A stretch of DNA of 64,000 bases from contig JAEZPW010000313.1 in assembly GCA_023441255.1 (NCBI GenBank), positions 1-64,000 on the forward strand, in the 5' to 3' direction. Within the stretch, counting starts at the first letter, position 1. Each line of letters opens with the position of its first letter. The DNA is from Acidobacteriota bacterium. GTDB lineage: Bacteria > Acidobacteriota > Terriglobia > Terriglobales > Acidobacteriaceae. Shown one piece after another: positions 7,931 to 17,019 of this stretch. The translations under genes were made by a program, and so were the position numbers. Under the pieces are notes generated by a model. That model saw nothing but the letters and a program-made list of their open reading frames with translations. It was not told where the DNA came from and ran no database searches.

Positions 7931-10597
7931 ATGAAAAGCATTTCGATAGTTACAGTTCTGTGCTTTGTCGCGGTGGTTGGGCTGTGTGGACAGGTAAAGA
8001 GCGTATCACATTCAGACTTGCCAGACGCTCCTTCCAGATCCAAGGCGAATACTGATACGACCTCTTCCGGCTCGTCTTTGGGCGGGAGGACGCCTGCTAC
8101 TCCGTCGACCCCGGAAGGATGGCCAAGAGAAATCAAGAGCGGAGCGAATACTTTCGTCATTTACCAACCACAACTGGAATCATGGACCGACAACAGCCTG
8201 CGGGCGCGTTCTGCTGTTGCCGTTACTCCCGCCGGCGCCTCCAGGACGTATTACGGGGTGATCTGGATGTCTGCCCGCACGCAAGTCGACAAACAGAACC
8301 GAATGGTTACCCTGACGGATGCGTCAGTCGATAAAGTCAAATTTCCGTCTGCGCCGGGAGAGGAATCTGCCTATTTGGCGATCATCCAGAAATCCGTCAT
8401 TAACAAAACCAGGCTGATCTCACTCGATCGTCTCGAGGCGCTGGCGGAAATCCTGGATGCGGAGAAAAATGCAGCCACGGTCACAGTGAACAACGATCCG
8501 CCATCCATCCTGTTCTCACCTTCACCGACCATACTGGTCTATCTCGACGGCGAGCCGGTGTACCGGCCAGTGAAGGGCACGGGGCTTCAACGAGTGATCA
8601 ATACGCGTTGTCTCGTCCTGCGGGACGCTATGGGCAAACACTACTTGCATCTCATGGACGGCTGGATGGAGTCCTCTCAGATAAGTGGCCCATGGGCGGT
8701 TGCGAAACAAGTCACACAAGACCTGGCCAAGGCAGAAAAGGATGCAGTGGCGAGCGGACAAGTCGACATGCTTACGGGCCGTGCCGATCCTAAAAAGCCT
8801 GGCCCTTCGCTTACCAAAACTTCCCCTCCCAAAATTGTGGTGGCAACATCGCCGACCGAACTGATCGTTACTCAAGGAGAGCCGAAGTTCGTTGACGTCC
8901 CTGGTGTCCAGGTCCGATACGTCGAGAACACCACGGGGCACATCTTTCTCCACGTACCCGACAACAAGCTTTACGTACTGATCTCGGGCCGTTGGTTTGC
9001 CGCAGATTCTATGAAAGGTCCTTGGACTTACGTGCCGGGCGGCAAGCTGCCGTCAGACTTCGGGAGCATTCCTGACGATAGTCCGAAGGAGAATGTCAAG
9101 GCATCGATTCCGGGTACGCCACAAGCTCTTGAGGCAGTTATCGCGAACTCGATTCCACAGACTGCCACCGTCAATCGTAAAGACGCCCGGATGGATGCAC
9201 CACGCTTCGACGGCCAGCCTCAGTGGAAGCCGATTGAAGGTACATCGCTGCATTATGCGACAAACACATCCTGGCCCGTTGTGCGGGTCAAAGAGGATTC
9301 CTACTATGCCGTAGAAAACGGAATCTGGTTTAAAGCTTCCGCGGTGAACGGTCCGTGGATTGCCGCGGACTCGGTAGCCCCCGAGATCTATTCCATTCCG
9401 CCATCCTCGCCACTCCACAACATCACTTACGTAAAGATTTACTCTGCAAACCCGGACACCATCTCCGTCGGGTATACCAGCGGCTACTATGGAACGTGCG
9501 TCACCCATGGTTCCGGCCCCGTGGTGGTCTACGGTACGGGATACCGTTATAGCCCATGGATAGGCACAGTGTGGTACGGCGCGCCGCTGACTTATGGCTA
9601 CGGATCGGCGCTCACGTTCACTCCGTGGACCGGATGGACGTATGGCTTCGGCTTCGGTTTGTCGGTACCTGAAACAGAAAAAAACTCCAGCTCCAACTCC
9701 AGCCAAGCTGAATCCGAAGTGGCATCACAACCTGCTTCGAACAAGGCCGAACAGAACGTGGCCGCGCAGCCGATTGCAACCCTGCCCGCATCCGAGGCGG
9801 CCGAATCCGGATCTGGGTCCACAAGTGTTAGTGTGTCGTTCATGTATGGCGCGTATCCGTGGTGGGGGCCTTATCCGTGGGGATACTACTATCCATACCC
9901 GTACTACTACCCACCTTACTACTACCCGGCTTATGGAGCTGCATGGGGACCCTACGGCGCCGCAGCTTGGGGGCCGGGTGGTTGGGCCGCGACCACCGGC
10001 AATGTGTATCAGCGTTGGGGCAACACCGGTGCGGTCACTCGGACTTCTGGCGGCTTCAATGCCTGGACCGGGAATGCATGGGCCCGTCAGGTGGGTGCGT
10101 CCTACAACTCTCGAACTGGGACACTCGCAGCGGGTCAACGCAGCTATGTGGCCAACGCCTATACGGGAGATTATGGCTATGGACGCCGCGGCGCGGCCTA
10201 CAACCCAAACACGGGCCGGGCTGCGACGGGCGGCAAGTACACCTTCGGTAACGCCGGCTCCGACCAGTCGACAACGGCTGGCTGGCTCCGTGGAGAGCAA
10301 GGAGGTGCTGCTAGAGTCGGCAACGACGTGTACGCCGCGAGAGACGGGACCGTTTATCGAAACAAAGGCAACGGGTGGGAGTCGAACAGCGGCAATGGCT
10401 GGCAATCGACTGGTAGGCCTACACCACAGCAGAGAAGCGGAGCGGCGCAGCCCTCTTTGCAGTCGTCCGAGACGCGGCAATCGCTCGACCGGCAATACTC
10501 AGCGCGGCAGACGGGACAACAGCGAACGCAAAACTTCAATTCTGGTGCGTATCGATCGGCCGGCGGTGCGCGAAGAGGCGGCTTCCGCAGGCGCTGA
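7931..10597 (+). CDS. Large secreted protein with repeated GPW modules and a Tyr/Gly-rich C-terminal half
   Basis: 888 residues from the ATG at 7931 with GGGG upstream; a frame extension to 7679 overlaps the previous gene and lacks a signal. The signal peptide is MKSISIVTVLCFVAVVGLCGQ. The N-terminal 230 residues contain no familiar motif. At least three related modules follow, each with a ligand-like beta segment and a closing aromatic GPW (GWMESSQISGPW, GRWFAADSMKGPW, GIWFKASAVNGPW). From about residue 637 the protein is very rich in Tyr, Pro, Gly and Trp (YYYPYPYYYPPYYYPAYG), ending in a Gln/Arg-rich tail. Similar proteins are sometimes labelled carbohydrate-binding family V/XII; no enzyme motif is seen. 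A surface or matrix role is a guess. Confidence 0.75.
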   Translation: MKSISIVTVLCFVAVVGLCGQVKSVSHSDLPDAPSRSKANTDTTSSGSSLGGRTPATPSTPEGWPREIKSGANTFVIYQPQLESWTDNSLRARSAVAVTPAGASRTYYGVIWMSARTQVDKQNRMVTLTDASVDKVKFPSAPGEESAYLAIIQKSVINKTRLISLDRLEALAEILDAEKNAATVTVNNDPPSILFSPSPTILVYLDGEPVYRPVKGTGLQRVINTRCLVLRDAMGKHYLHLMDGWMESSQISGPWAVAKQVTQDLAKAEKDAVASGQVDMLTGRADPKKPGPSLTKTSPPKIVVATSPTELIVTQGEPKFVDVPGVQVRYVENTTGHIFLHVPDNKLYVLISGRWFAADSMKGPWTYVPGGKLPSDFGSIPDDSPKENVKASIPGTPQALEAVIANSIPQTATVNRKDARMDAPRFDGQPQWKPIEGTSLHYATNTSWPVVRVKEDSYYAVENGIWFKASAVNGPWIAADSVAPEIYSIPPSSPLHNITYVKIYSANPDTISVGYTSGYYGTCVTHGSGPVVVYGTGYRYSPWIGTVWYGAPLTYGYGSALTFTPWTGWTYGFGFGLSVPETEKNSSSNSSQAESEVASQPASNKAEQNVAAQPIATLPASEAAESGSGSTSVSVSFMYGAYPWWGPYPWGYYYPYPYYYPPYYYPAYGAAWGPYGAAAWGPGGWAATTGNVYQRWGNTGAVTRTSGGFNAWTGNAWARQVGASYNSRTGTLAAGQRSYVANAYTGDYGYGRRGAAYNPNTGRAATGGKYTFGNAGSDQSTTAGWLRGEQGGAARVGNDVYAARDGTVYRNKGNGWESNSGNGWQSTGRPTPQQRSGAAQPSLQSSETRQSLDRQYSARQTGQQRTQNFNSGAYRSAGGARRGGFRRR

Positions 10598-10640
10598 AAG
10601 GCTGTTAGCAAGGGCTGCTACCGTTCGCAGATGCCAAAAC

Positions 10641-11021
10641 TCAGCGGCGCCGTCCGTCAAGGCCGAAAGTTCGGCCTGCCAGCACTTCTTCTAATGCTCG
10701 GACCAGATCACAGACAAGATCTGACTTTGGGACGAATGCGTCCGCGCCAACGGCAAAACACGCATCCATGAACGATGGTTGTCGAAAAACGGTGATAAAG
10801 ACCACTCTCGCTCGTAGTCCCGCCTGCTTAATCCTTGTCACCGCCTCCAACCCACTCATGCCAGGCATAGAGATATCCGTCACAATGATCTCAGGGTCTA
10901 GAGCGGTCGCTTGTTTCACGAGTCCTTCGCCATCTGACACTGCTCCAACGATCTCGAACGTAGGGTCGAGGAGGCGCTCCAACTGATCAAGGATCGCTCT
11001 GTTGTCGTCAGCAAGCAGCAC
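10641..11021 (-). CDS. Receiver-domain-only response regulator
   Basis: 126 residues, a single REC domain: acidic pocket in LLADDN, phospho-acceptor Asp49 in IIVTDISMPGMSG, and the conserved Lys99 in FVPKSDL. It ends where a NarL-type regulator would continue into its helix-turn-helix, so no output domain is present. The start is the GTG at 11021; upstream codons give no better start. Such stand-alone receivers work through protein partners or phosphotransfer. No kinase gene is adjacent. The 3' end converges with the preceding gene at a distance of 43 bases. Confidence 0.8.
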   Translation of the reverse strand: MLLADDNRAILDQLERLLDPTFEIVGAVSDGEGLVKQATALDPEIIVTDISMPGMSGLEAVTRIKQAGLRARVVFITVFRQPSFMDACFAVGADAFVPKSDLVCDLVRALEEVLAGRTFGLDGRRR

Positions 11022-11108
11022 TCTAACTCTGGTCGTAGCGTTGCCCCCAAGCCGAAACGAGTATATTCCAGCTATGTTAACCCAGAATTCAGGTTGTAGT
11101 TGTCGCGG

Positions 11109-11375
11109 CTACTGACGGCTACGTCGTACAAAAGTTTCACGCGCGTCAACCTTGCAACATTGGCTGAACTCGCCTCGTTCCCCGATAACCCTGGCGCATG
11201 CCTGCCGTTTCGTAACAGCGAGTCCAAGGTGAACGTATACAGGCACGCCATCACGAATCGGCAACATGATGTACGGGTGGCACCAGCAGGACGATTCAGG
11301 TATGTGTCCTTGCGCCGTCACACCTTTCGCCATCGGGAGATATTTGTTGTGGTCAAAACGCAAAATGTGGCGCAT
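11109..11375 (-). CDS. Small cysteine-containing protein of unknown function
   Basis: 88 residues; ATG at 11375 preceded by GAGGAGAGG, an excellent ribosome binding site, which is the main reason for calling it. The central part reads HIPESSCWCHPYIMLPIRDGVPVYVHLGLA: a CxC motif, a proline, then a hydrophobic VYVH strand. I believe similar short proteins with a CWC...P...V-x-H pattern occur in other soil bacteria, but I cannot confirm the family. A metal or thiol site at the two Cys plus the later His is possible. The C-terminal 30 residues look less constrained. The gene sits between the receiver gene and the first M48 protease, on the same strand as both. Confidence 0.5.
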   Translation of the reverse strand: MRHILRFDHNKYLPMAKGVTAQGHIPESSCWCHPYIMLPIRDGVPVYVHLGLAVTKRQACARVIGERGEFSQCCKVDARETFVRRSRQ

Positions 11376-11458
11376 GCCTCTCCTCGGTACATCGAGCAAT
11401 GTTGTCCCTTATACTCGGTGTTGGTGCTGTTCATAGCACCCGCATGGGAATCATGGAC

Positions 11459-12568
11459 TTATTGGCTTCCGGTCTGCTGCGGAGTTCTGCGGCGTAGAGT
11501 AGGTTTCTCGGCTGCCTCTTGGGAGGCGCGAAGTTGCACGATGTGGTTCCTGACTTCCTCGAATTCGCTGGTAGTGACTAGGTAGTGTTCTTTTGCCGGT
11601 AGCATGGTTGCAATCTCTTCCTGAGCCCGCCGGATGCGGTCCTCCGTAACCGGGTGAGTTTGGAATATCCTGACGACAAAAGAGGACTTCTTTTCGCCGG
11701 TGGTTTTTCGCATCTTTTCGAAGAAGTGAACAAATTCTGTTGGATCGTATCCGGCAGCGTAAACGTATTCGAGGCCAAGCAGGTCAGCCTCCCGTTCATC
11801 ATTCCTGCTGAATTTCAGCGCCGAAATCGGCTGCGCAAAACCCGCGACTTGGCTGACAGCACTGGCCGCGCCCCCTCCCACGAACATCAACGGTAGCGTG
11901 GCCAGCGTGAATAGCTGCTTGCGAGTCATCGCTTTCGTCGCATGGCGGGCAGCGACATGGGCGATCTCATGCGAGATCACGCTTGCAAGTTCCGCCTCGT
12001 TCTCTACCGCCATTAGCAATCCACGATTAACATACAGATACCCGCCCGGCAGCGAAAACGCATTCACCTCATCACTGTCCACAACTTTGATCGTAAATGG
12101 CACTTTGGCATCGGAGTGAGCAACGAGGTTCTGTGCGATTCGGTTAACGTAATCGGTGACGAGTTGGTCACGTAGGAAGCGCGCTTGCGAATCGGTTTCG
12201 GCGGCCATTTGGCGGCCCAGTTCGATATCTCGCTCGAGCGAATAGAGATTGACCCCGTCGCCGATTTTCCGGCTGCCAATGCGTGAAACGTCGTACCGCC
12301 CGTGATGAGACAAACGGTGGCGTAAGCTTGCAACTGTTGCTGGCGGCACCGGTTGGACGTCTCCAAGTTTCTCCGGTAGGCGGCAACATTCGGCTAGCGG
12401 TAAACGGTCAACGCTTACCGGCGTGCTGTTTTGAGCGAAGGCGCCAATGACCGTGAAGGCTAAGCAAATCAGGATAATCGAAGCACACCTTCGCGAACGT
12501 TGATCGATCCTGTCGCGAAGCTGGTACTCCCGATCCGCGTTCGAGAATTCGCCGAATGAGGTTCGCAT
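11459..12568 (-). CDS. M48 family metalloprotease, exported (first of three)
   Basis: 369 residues. An N-terminal basic stretch is followed by a hydrophobic segment at about 29-46 (CASIILICLAFTVIGAFAQ), a signal peptide or anchor. The M48 zinc site is HEIAH (His200, Glu201, His204), with the third ligand Glu in NDEREADLLGLEYVYAAGYDP. Before it stands AFSLPGGYLYVNRGLL, conserved in BepA/YfgC-type proteases. These act in the periplasm on misassembled outer-membrane proteins. There is no TPR tail; the C-terminus ends soon after HPVTEDRIRRAQEEI and a basic tail. Two more M48 genes lie at 13852 and 32668. Confidence 0.88.
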   Translation of the reverse strand: MRTSFGEFSNADREYQLRDRIDQRSRRCASIILICLAFTVIGAFAQNSTPVSVDRLPLAECCRLPEKLGDVQPVPPATVASLRHRLSHHGRYDVSRIGSRKIGDGVNLYSLERDIELGRQMAAETDSQARFLRDQLVTDYVNRIAQNLVAHSDAKVPFTIKVVDSDEVNAFSLPGGYLYVNRGLLMAVENEAELASVISHEIAHVAARHATKAMTRKQLFTLATLPLMFVGGGAASAVSQVAGFAQPISALKFSRNDEREADLLGLEYVYAAGYDPTEFVHFFEKMRKTTGEKKSSFVVRIFQTHPVTEDRIRRAQEEIATMLPAKEHYLVTTSEFEEVRNHIVQLRASQEAAEKPTLRRRTPQQTGSQ

Positions 12569-12955
12569 ATGTGGTTCTGTACCCCGTGCTGACCTCGGAT
12601 ATTCCTTTGTCGTTCAGATCCACGATGAGGAGGAGCCTGGCCTTGCGCTCCAGTTGAGCTAGTACTAGCACTCTAGGCCATGATTCCGACCAGAGTGTAC
12701 GGGCAGGCGACACTCACGCCTACTAGCAGATTTACAGCGATCATGGCTCGACCAATACGCAGCGAATCGCTGCCGGAATCGGCAAGCCGTGAACGTTAAT
12801 GCCGTCGGCTCTGCACGCGGAGATATTGCGTCTGGTAGTTCTTCCAGTTTGCCGCAGTCGGATGTGGCCATACATTCGTTGCCGGTAATCACCGGTCCGC
12901 ACGCCGGTCATGGAGTCGCTGCAGGTGTACTTGCACGACTGGAAAGGACGCACGC
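12569..12955. other. Gene-free divergent region
   Basis: 387 bases between the divergent M48 and OmpA-like genes; it must hold both promoters. A partial dyad-like sequence (CTAGCAGATTTACAG) is at 12723..12737. Open frames here lack ribosome sites and family-like content. Confidence 0.4.
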
Positions 12956-13822
12956 ATGAAAGCAGCCGAACGCCTTGCAATTGGTTTGCTGATGTTGTTC
13001 ATGGTGTCAGCTTTCGCTATGGGTCAGGACGAAACTGAAGTCAAGGGCCTGATCACTGGACGTACTGGCGACACCATGTTGGTACAGACGTCTGACGGAA
13101 CAAAGCACACGATCGTTCTCACGGACGACACGAAAGTTCGCATGCCTAAGGGCTTAGGGCTAAGGCACAAAGAAGTCGCGTGGACAAACCTCATACCCGG
13201 CCTCGCGGTACACGTCAAGGGTATGGCCGATCCGCAAGGCCAGATTACCGCGTCTCAGGTGGACTTCAACAAGGATGACCTGCAGACCGCTTCGATGATT
13301 CAGGCGGGCTTGGCGCCCACGCAGCAACAAGTCGCGGAAAATCAGCAGAACATCACCCAGAACAAGCAAGCTATAGAGACGAACCGTCAGGAGATTTCAC
13401 AGAATGCCCGCGAAACCGACGAACGGTTCGCTTCTCTTGCCGATTATGACGTCAAGAACCAGCTTTCCGTGTATTTCACGCCCGGAAGTAGCGACCTGTC
13501 CGACAAAGACAAAGCCGCTCTGTTGCAGTTGGCCAATCGCGCGCGACAGCTTCAGGGTTACCTGATTGAGGTAAAAGGGTTCGCGGATTCCTCGGGTGCG
13601 GCTGCGATGAATCAAACCCTGAGCAAAGATCGCGCAGAGGCCGTAATCAACCACTTGCTACAGAACTGCAAGGTTCCAGCGCGTCATGTGCTTGCCCCAG
13701 GAGCGATGGGAATCTCCAACCCTGCAGCGTCGAACGAGACCACGCAGGGCCGCGCGAACAATCGACGCGTTGAAGTGAAGGTGATGGTCAACAAGGGAAT
13801 GGCTGGCCCCGCAGCAAAGTGA
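12956..13822 (+). CDS. OmpA-family protein with coiled-coil spacer (paralogue of 36920..37831)
   Basis: 288 residues; ATG with GGAAAGGA upstream. Signal peptide to about residue 23 (AFAMGQ). Residues 25-105 form a small beta domain (VKGLITGRTGDTMLVQTSDG ... HVKGMADPQGQI). A helix follows with repeated Asn/Gln heptads (AENQQNITQNKQAIETNRQEI), likely a coiled coil. The C-terminal part (about 165-285) is an OmpA peptidoglycan-binding domain with VYFTPGSSDLSDKDKAAL, IEVKGFADSSG and the LSKDRAEAV segment. There is no barrel, so it may link peptidoglycan to a partner rather than sit in the outer membrane. The neighbouring genes on both sides are M48 proteases. Confidence 0.85.
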   Translation: MKAAERLAIGLLMLFMVSAFAMGQDETEVKGLITGRTGDTMLVQTSDGTKHTIVLTDDTKVRMPKGLGLRHKEVAWTNLIPGLAVHVKGMADPQGQITASQVDFNKDDLQTASMIQAGLAPTQQQVAENQQNITQNKQAIETNRQEISQNARETDERFASLADYDVKNQLSVYFTPGSSDLSDKDKAALLQLANRARQLQGYLIEVKGFADSSGAAAMNQTLSKDRAEAVINHLLQNCKVPARHVLAPGAMGISNPAASNETTQGRANNRRVEVKVMVNKGMAGPAAK

Positions 13823-13851
13823 GCGGCGCTCCAGGGTGAAATCACGCAACG

Positions 13852-14910
13852 CTAGGGTAAGGTAGGTGACGCATCGCGGGGGCGAAAACCGGTACTTCCG
13901 GTCTCCGCCGCAACTCTAGCCCTGATCGCATCGAATTCGCTCGTGGTTATCACGTACACATCCCGCGACGGAAATATACTCTTAATCTCCTTCTGAGCGC
14001 GGCGGATCCGTTGTTCCGTCGGGGGGTGTGTATTCAACAGGTCGCGAATCCACGATGCGTGCTCATGATTCTCTTGCGCGCGCAGCCGCTCAAAAAAATG
14101 AACGAACTCGATCGGATCGTATCCTGCAGCGTACATGTATTCAAGGCCAAGCAGGTCTGCCTCGCGTTCGGAGTCGCGACTGAACTTCATGAGTGCGAGT
14201 GGGTCGAGAAGGAGATCCGCTGCTCCGCCGCTGATTAGTGATAGTGGCATGATGGCGGCGTGAAAGAGTCGTTTGCGCGTTGCTTTTCTGGTCGCGTGGC
14301 GTGCCGCGGTGTGCGCAACCTCATGTGCAATGACACCGGCCAGCTCTGCCTCACTATGCACTGCGAGCAAAAGTCCCGTATGCACATACAGAAACCCTCC
14401 CGGCAAAGTAAAGATGTTCACCTCGTCGTCGTCGACAACCTTCACGTGCATAGGAGTTTTAAGGTCAGAGTGAGCAACGAGTTGTTCTGCCAGGCGAGAA
14501 ACATAATCGCTTATAATCGGGTCGTTGACCACGCGCACCTGTGAGTCTGCTTCGTCCGCCAACTGACGTCCAATTTCGTGCTCCCGCGCAACGGAGTAAA
14601 GATTAAGACCTTTGCCAACGCCCCGTGACCCAATGCGATTAAGGTTGTATTTGGGGGAAACTCTTAGCGAAGCCCCATGAGCGTGATGCGAGTCCTCCGT
14701 CGGCGGGGACTGAACGACAGGGCCCGTATTGGGGAAGAACTCTGGGCAACCTCTGCTTGCAGGTTGTGTTTCGACAGTAAGCCGCTTCGTGCTCTGGGCC
14801 TGTGCACTCGATCGGTGCATGAGCAGACATGCACATGCGAGGCAAATCGCGATCAGGTATCGAACGTATGCGATCTGCCGGTGCGAGCTGGATGCCGCCA
14901 TCATGCCCAT
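13852..14910 (-). CDS. M48 family metalloprotease, exported (second of three)
   Basis: 352 residues from the ATG at 14910 (GGGA upstream); a frame extension to 15264 is judged non-coding because it is Cys/Trp-rich and lacks a signal. Hydrophobic signal segment YLIAICLACACLLMHRSSAQA. The zinc site is HEVAH (His196-His200) with Glu in DSEREADLLGLEYMYAAGYDP. It shares most of its order with the protease at 11459, including TLPGGFLYVHTGLLLAV and HPPTEQRIRRAQKEI, so the two are paralogues. It converges with the OmpA-like gene at a 29-base gap. A periplasmic quality-control role is inferred from the family. Confidence 0.87.
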   Translation of the reverse strand: MGMMAASSSHRQIAYVRYLIAICLACACLLMHRSSAQAQSTKRLTVETQPASRGCPEFFPNTGPVVQSPPTEDSHHAHGASLRVSPKYNLNRIGSRGVGKGLNLYSVAREHEIGRQLADEADSQVRVVNDPIISDYVSRLAEQLVAHSDLKTPMHVKVVDDDEVNIFTLPGGFLYVHTGLLLAVHSEAELAGVIAHEVAHTAARHATRKATRKRLFHAAIMPLSLISGGAADLLLDPLALMKFSRDSEREADLLGLEYMYAAGYDPIEFVHFFERLRAQENHEHASWIRDLLNTHPPTEQRIRRAQKEIKSIFPSRDVYVITTSEFDAIRARVAAETGSTGFRPRDASPTLP

Positions 14911-15440
14911 ACTTAAATCCCAAGTGATTGAAAGGTGGCGGTCATATTCGGTGCTTTGGTTTGTGCGAGTCCTGTTAGCAGACGAGCATGCACACCAACA
15001 CTGCGCGCAAGAAGTCCAAGCCAACGTTAACCATCTATGCCCGCGAAACCAACTGCAATAAGTGCAAGTCTGATGTCTAGAACTGGGGCCTGGAACGTCG
15101 GCGTGTGCCAGGTGTCCTGGACTTGGGCGAGGTCCGACAGCGCGGTTTTGTTTGTTCAGCTTATCCGGAGGCTGATTGGGCTGGCTGTTCCACGTCGCAA
15201 ATCTGCAATCTCGAAGATCGCAAGTGCAGCATCGTAGTTTTGCTAGTTGGGGTGATTCAGTCATCGGCTCTAGAGTTGTGTTTCGGTTTAATCCTCGTCA
15301 CCTCCCGGTGCCAGAGACATAAATAGCAAACACAGTTATTCCGGCGGTGATGAACTTCCAAGCACGTCATCCGTGGGTGCTGCAGAAACGGAACTGCGAA
15401 ACAACATGCAATCTCGTTCGTGGTCGGGATCGGAGGCGAT
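14911..15440. other. Gene-free divergent region upstream of the glycosidase operon
   Basis: 530 bases between the second M48 gene and the GH13 gene, which diverge. No gene is supported; open frames are short and unlike their neighbours. Promoters for both sides should lie here. TTTTGCTAG at about 15239..15247 resembles a half-site of the dyad seen elsewhere, but a full site is not visible. Confidence 0.4.
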
Positions 15441-16970
15441 ATGAGTGCGACTGCCACACTAGATGCCGCCACACCGCGGACTAAAGAGAGTGCGTGGTGT
15501 CCATACCCCAACCTATACGAAATCAACACCTGGATCTGGCTCTCTGAGCTCGCTGCCAAGTACGGCCGACGAGTTGAGTTGTCCTCGGTGCCTGCGGCCG
15601 AGTGGGACGCAATTGGTGCGTTCGGCTTTGATGCTGTGTGGCTGATGGGGGTCTGGGAGCGAAGTCCCATTGGCGTTGCGACCGCAAATCAAAACGACTC
15701 ATTGCTCCGCGATTTCAGACGCGCTTTGCCTGACTTTCGTTCCGAGGATAACGTCGGTTCGCCATATTGCGTGCGGAATTATGTCGTGGACCACCACCTC
15801 GGAGGACCGAAGGGTCTCGCCGTGGCACGAGAAGAGCTCGCGACCCGAGGCATGAAGCTGATCCTCGACTTTGTGCCTAATCATGTGGCACCTGACCATC
15901 CATGGCTTACTGATCATCCGGAGTATTTCATTCGCGGCACTGAGGTAGATCTCCAAAGGGATCCTTCTGCCTACATGAGTCTGTGTGGGTGTGTGTGTGC
16001 ATGCGGCCGGGATCCCTACTTCCCAGCGTGGCCCGATGTTCTACAACTGAACGCCTTCGCTCCGGCGCTGCGAAACGCGGTAATCGAAACGGTTCTGAAC
16101 ATCGCCGAACAGTGTGACGGGGTCCGCTGTGATATGGCTATGCTGTTCTTGAATTCTGTCTTCGAGCGGACATGGGGAGAGCGCGCGGGGAGGCGTCCTG
16201 AAACTGAGTATTGGGCTGATGTTATTCCCGCCGTTAAGAGCAGGTATCCACGGTTTCTCTTTATCGCAGAGGCTTATTGGGACCTGGAATGGGAGTTGCA
16301 GCAGCTTGGGTTCGATTTCTGCTATGACAAGAAGCTCTACGACCGTCTGGAGCACGACAACACAGAGGAAGTAAGGCTTCATCTCTGTGCCGATTCGTCT
16401 TATCAGAACAAGCTACTCAGGTTCATTGAGAACCACGACGAACCTCGGTCAGCGGCCATGTTTGCCTCCCAAGTGGTTAGGGCCCTGGCAGTGACGATCG
16501 CAACCATCCCTGGTGCAAGGTTGTTCTATGAGGGGCAATTCGAAGGACGCAAGATACGGCCGCCTGTATTTCTAGCGCGGCGGCCGGAGGAGCACGCCGA
16601 CAAGGAACTCCAGAGCTTCTACGCCGAGCTTTTACAGGTGATTAGTAGGCCTGTCTTCCGCAATGGCGACTGGAAACTGTGCGAAAGATCGGGGTGGCCG
16701 GATAACAATAGCTTTCAGAGCGTACTCGCATGGACGTGGGACGCTGGTCCCGAGCGATATGTCATAGCGGTGAACCTCAGCGGTCATCGCGCACAAGCAC
16801 GAATTCGACTCTCATGGGCGGATCTCCCCGGAACACAGTTGCGGCTAAGTGACGTTCTCTCAGGTGCGACGTACGACAGACGAGGGGACGAAATGGTGTT
16901 GCCTGGGCTGTACGTAGATCTCGGTGCATGGAGCTATCACTTCTTTGAATGCTCAACTCTGCACAGCTAG
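15441..16970 (+). CDS. GH13 alpha-amylase family glycosidase
   Basis: 509 residues; ATG with GGAGG four bases upstream. The four GH13 regions are visible: DFVPNH, GVRCDMAML with nucleophile Asp231, FIAEAYWD with acid Glu277, and ENHDEPRS with Asp333. The protein has a C-terminal beta domain (RYVIAVNLSGHRAQARI) and no signal peptide, so it is probably cytoplasmic and acts on alpha-glucans or maltosides. An oddity is Cys182, 184, 186 and 188 in an alternating run just before GRDPYFPAWPDVLQLN, encoded by a GT-repeat. The next gene, a GH63-like enzyme, starts 49 bases downstream and very likely shares the transcript. Confidence 0.9.
   Translation: MSATATLDAATPRTKESAWCPYPNLYEINTWIWLSELAAKYGRRVELSSVPAAEWDAIGAFGFDAVWLMGVWERSPIGVATANQNDSLLRDFRRALPDFRSEDNVGSPYCVRNYVVDHHLGGPKGLAVAREELATRGMKLILDFVPNHVAPDHPWLTDHPEYFIRGTEVDLQRDPSAYMSLCGCVCACGRDPYFPAWPDVLQLNAFAPALRNAVIETVLNIAEQCDGVRCDMAMLFLNSVFERTWGERAGRRPETEYWADVIPAVKSRYPRFLFIAEAYWDLEWELQQLGFDFCYDKKLYDRLEHDNTEEVRLHLCADSSYQNKLLRFIENHDEPRSAAMFASQVVRALAVTIATIPGARLFYEGQFEGRKIRPPVFLARRPEEHADKELQSFYAELLQVISRPVFRNGDWKLCERSGWPDNNSFQSVLAWTWDAGPERYVIAVNLSGHRAQARIRLSWADLPGTQLRLSDVLSGATYDRRGDEMVLPGLYVDLGAWSYHFFECSTLHS
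15982..16000 (+). repeat. Short GT-repeat inside the GH13 coding sequence
   Basis: A TG/GT dinucleotide run interrupted once (TGTGTGGGTGTGTGTGTGC). It encodes most of the Cys-x-Cys-x-Cys run of the GH13 enzyme. A change of one dinucleotide unit would shift the frame. Confidence 0.6.
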
Positions 16971-17019
16971 GGTTGACGAAAAAGGATCTGCACTGTCATT
17001 TCAGGTAAGGAGAGCAATC

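Noticed and set aside
9594..10694. Plus-strand open frame of 366 codons in another frame
   Set aside because: Shadow of the Tyr/Gly/Pro-rich half of the large GPW protein; its composition (Arg/Thr/Pro-rich) is an artefact of the frame.
14911..15264. N-terminal extension of the second M48 protease
   Set aside because: Cys/Trp-rich and without a signal; the signal peptide begins after the ATG at 14910.
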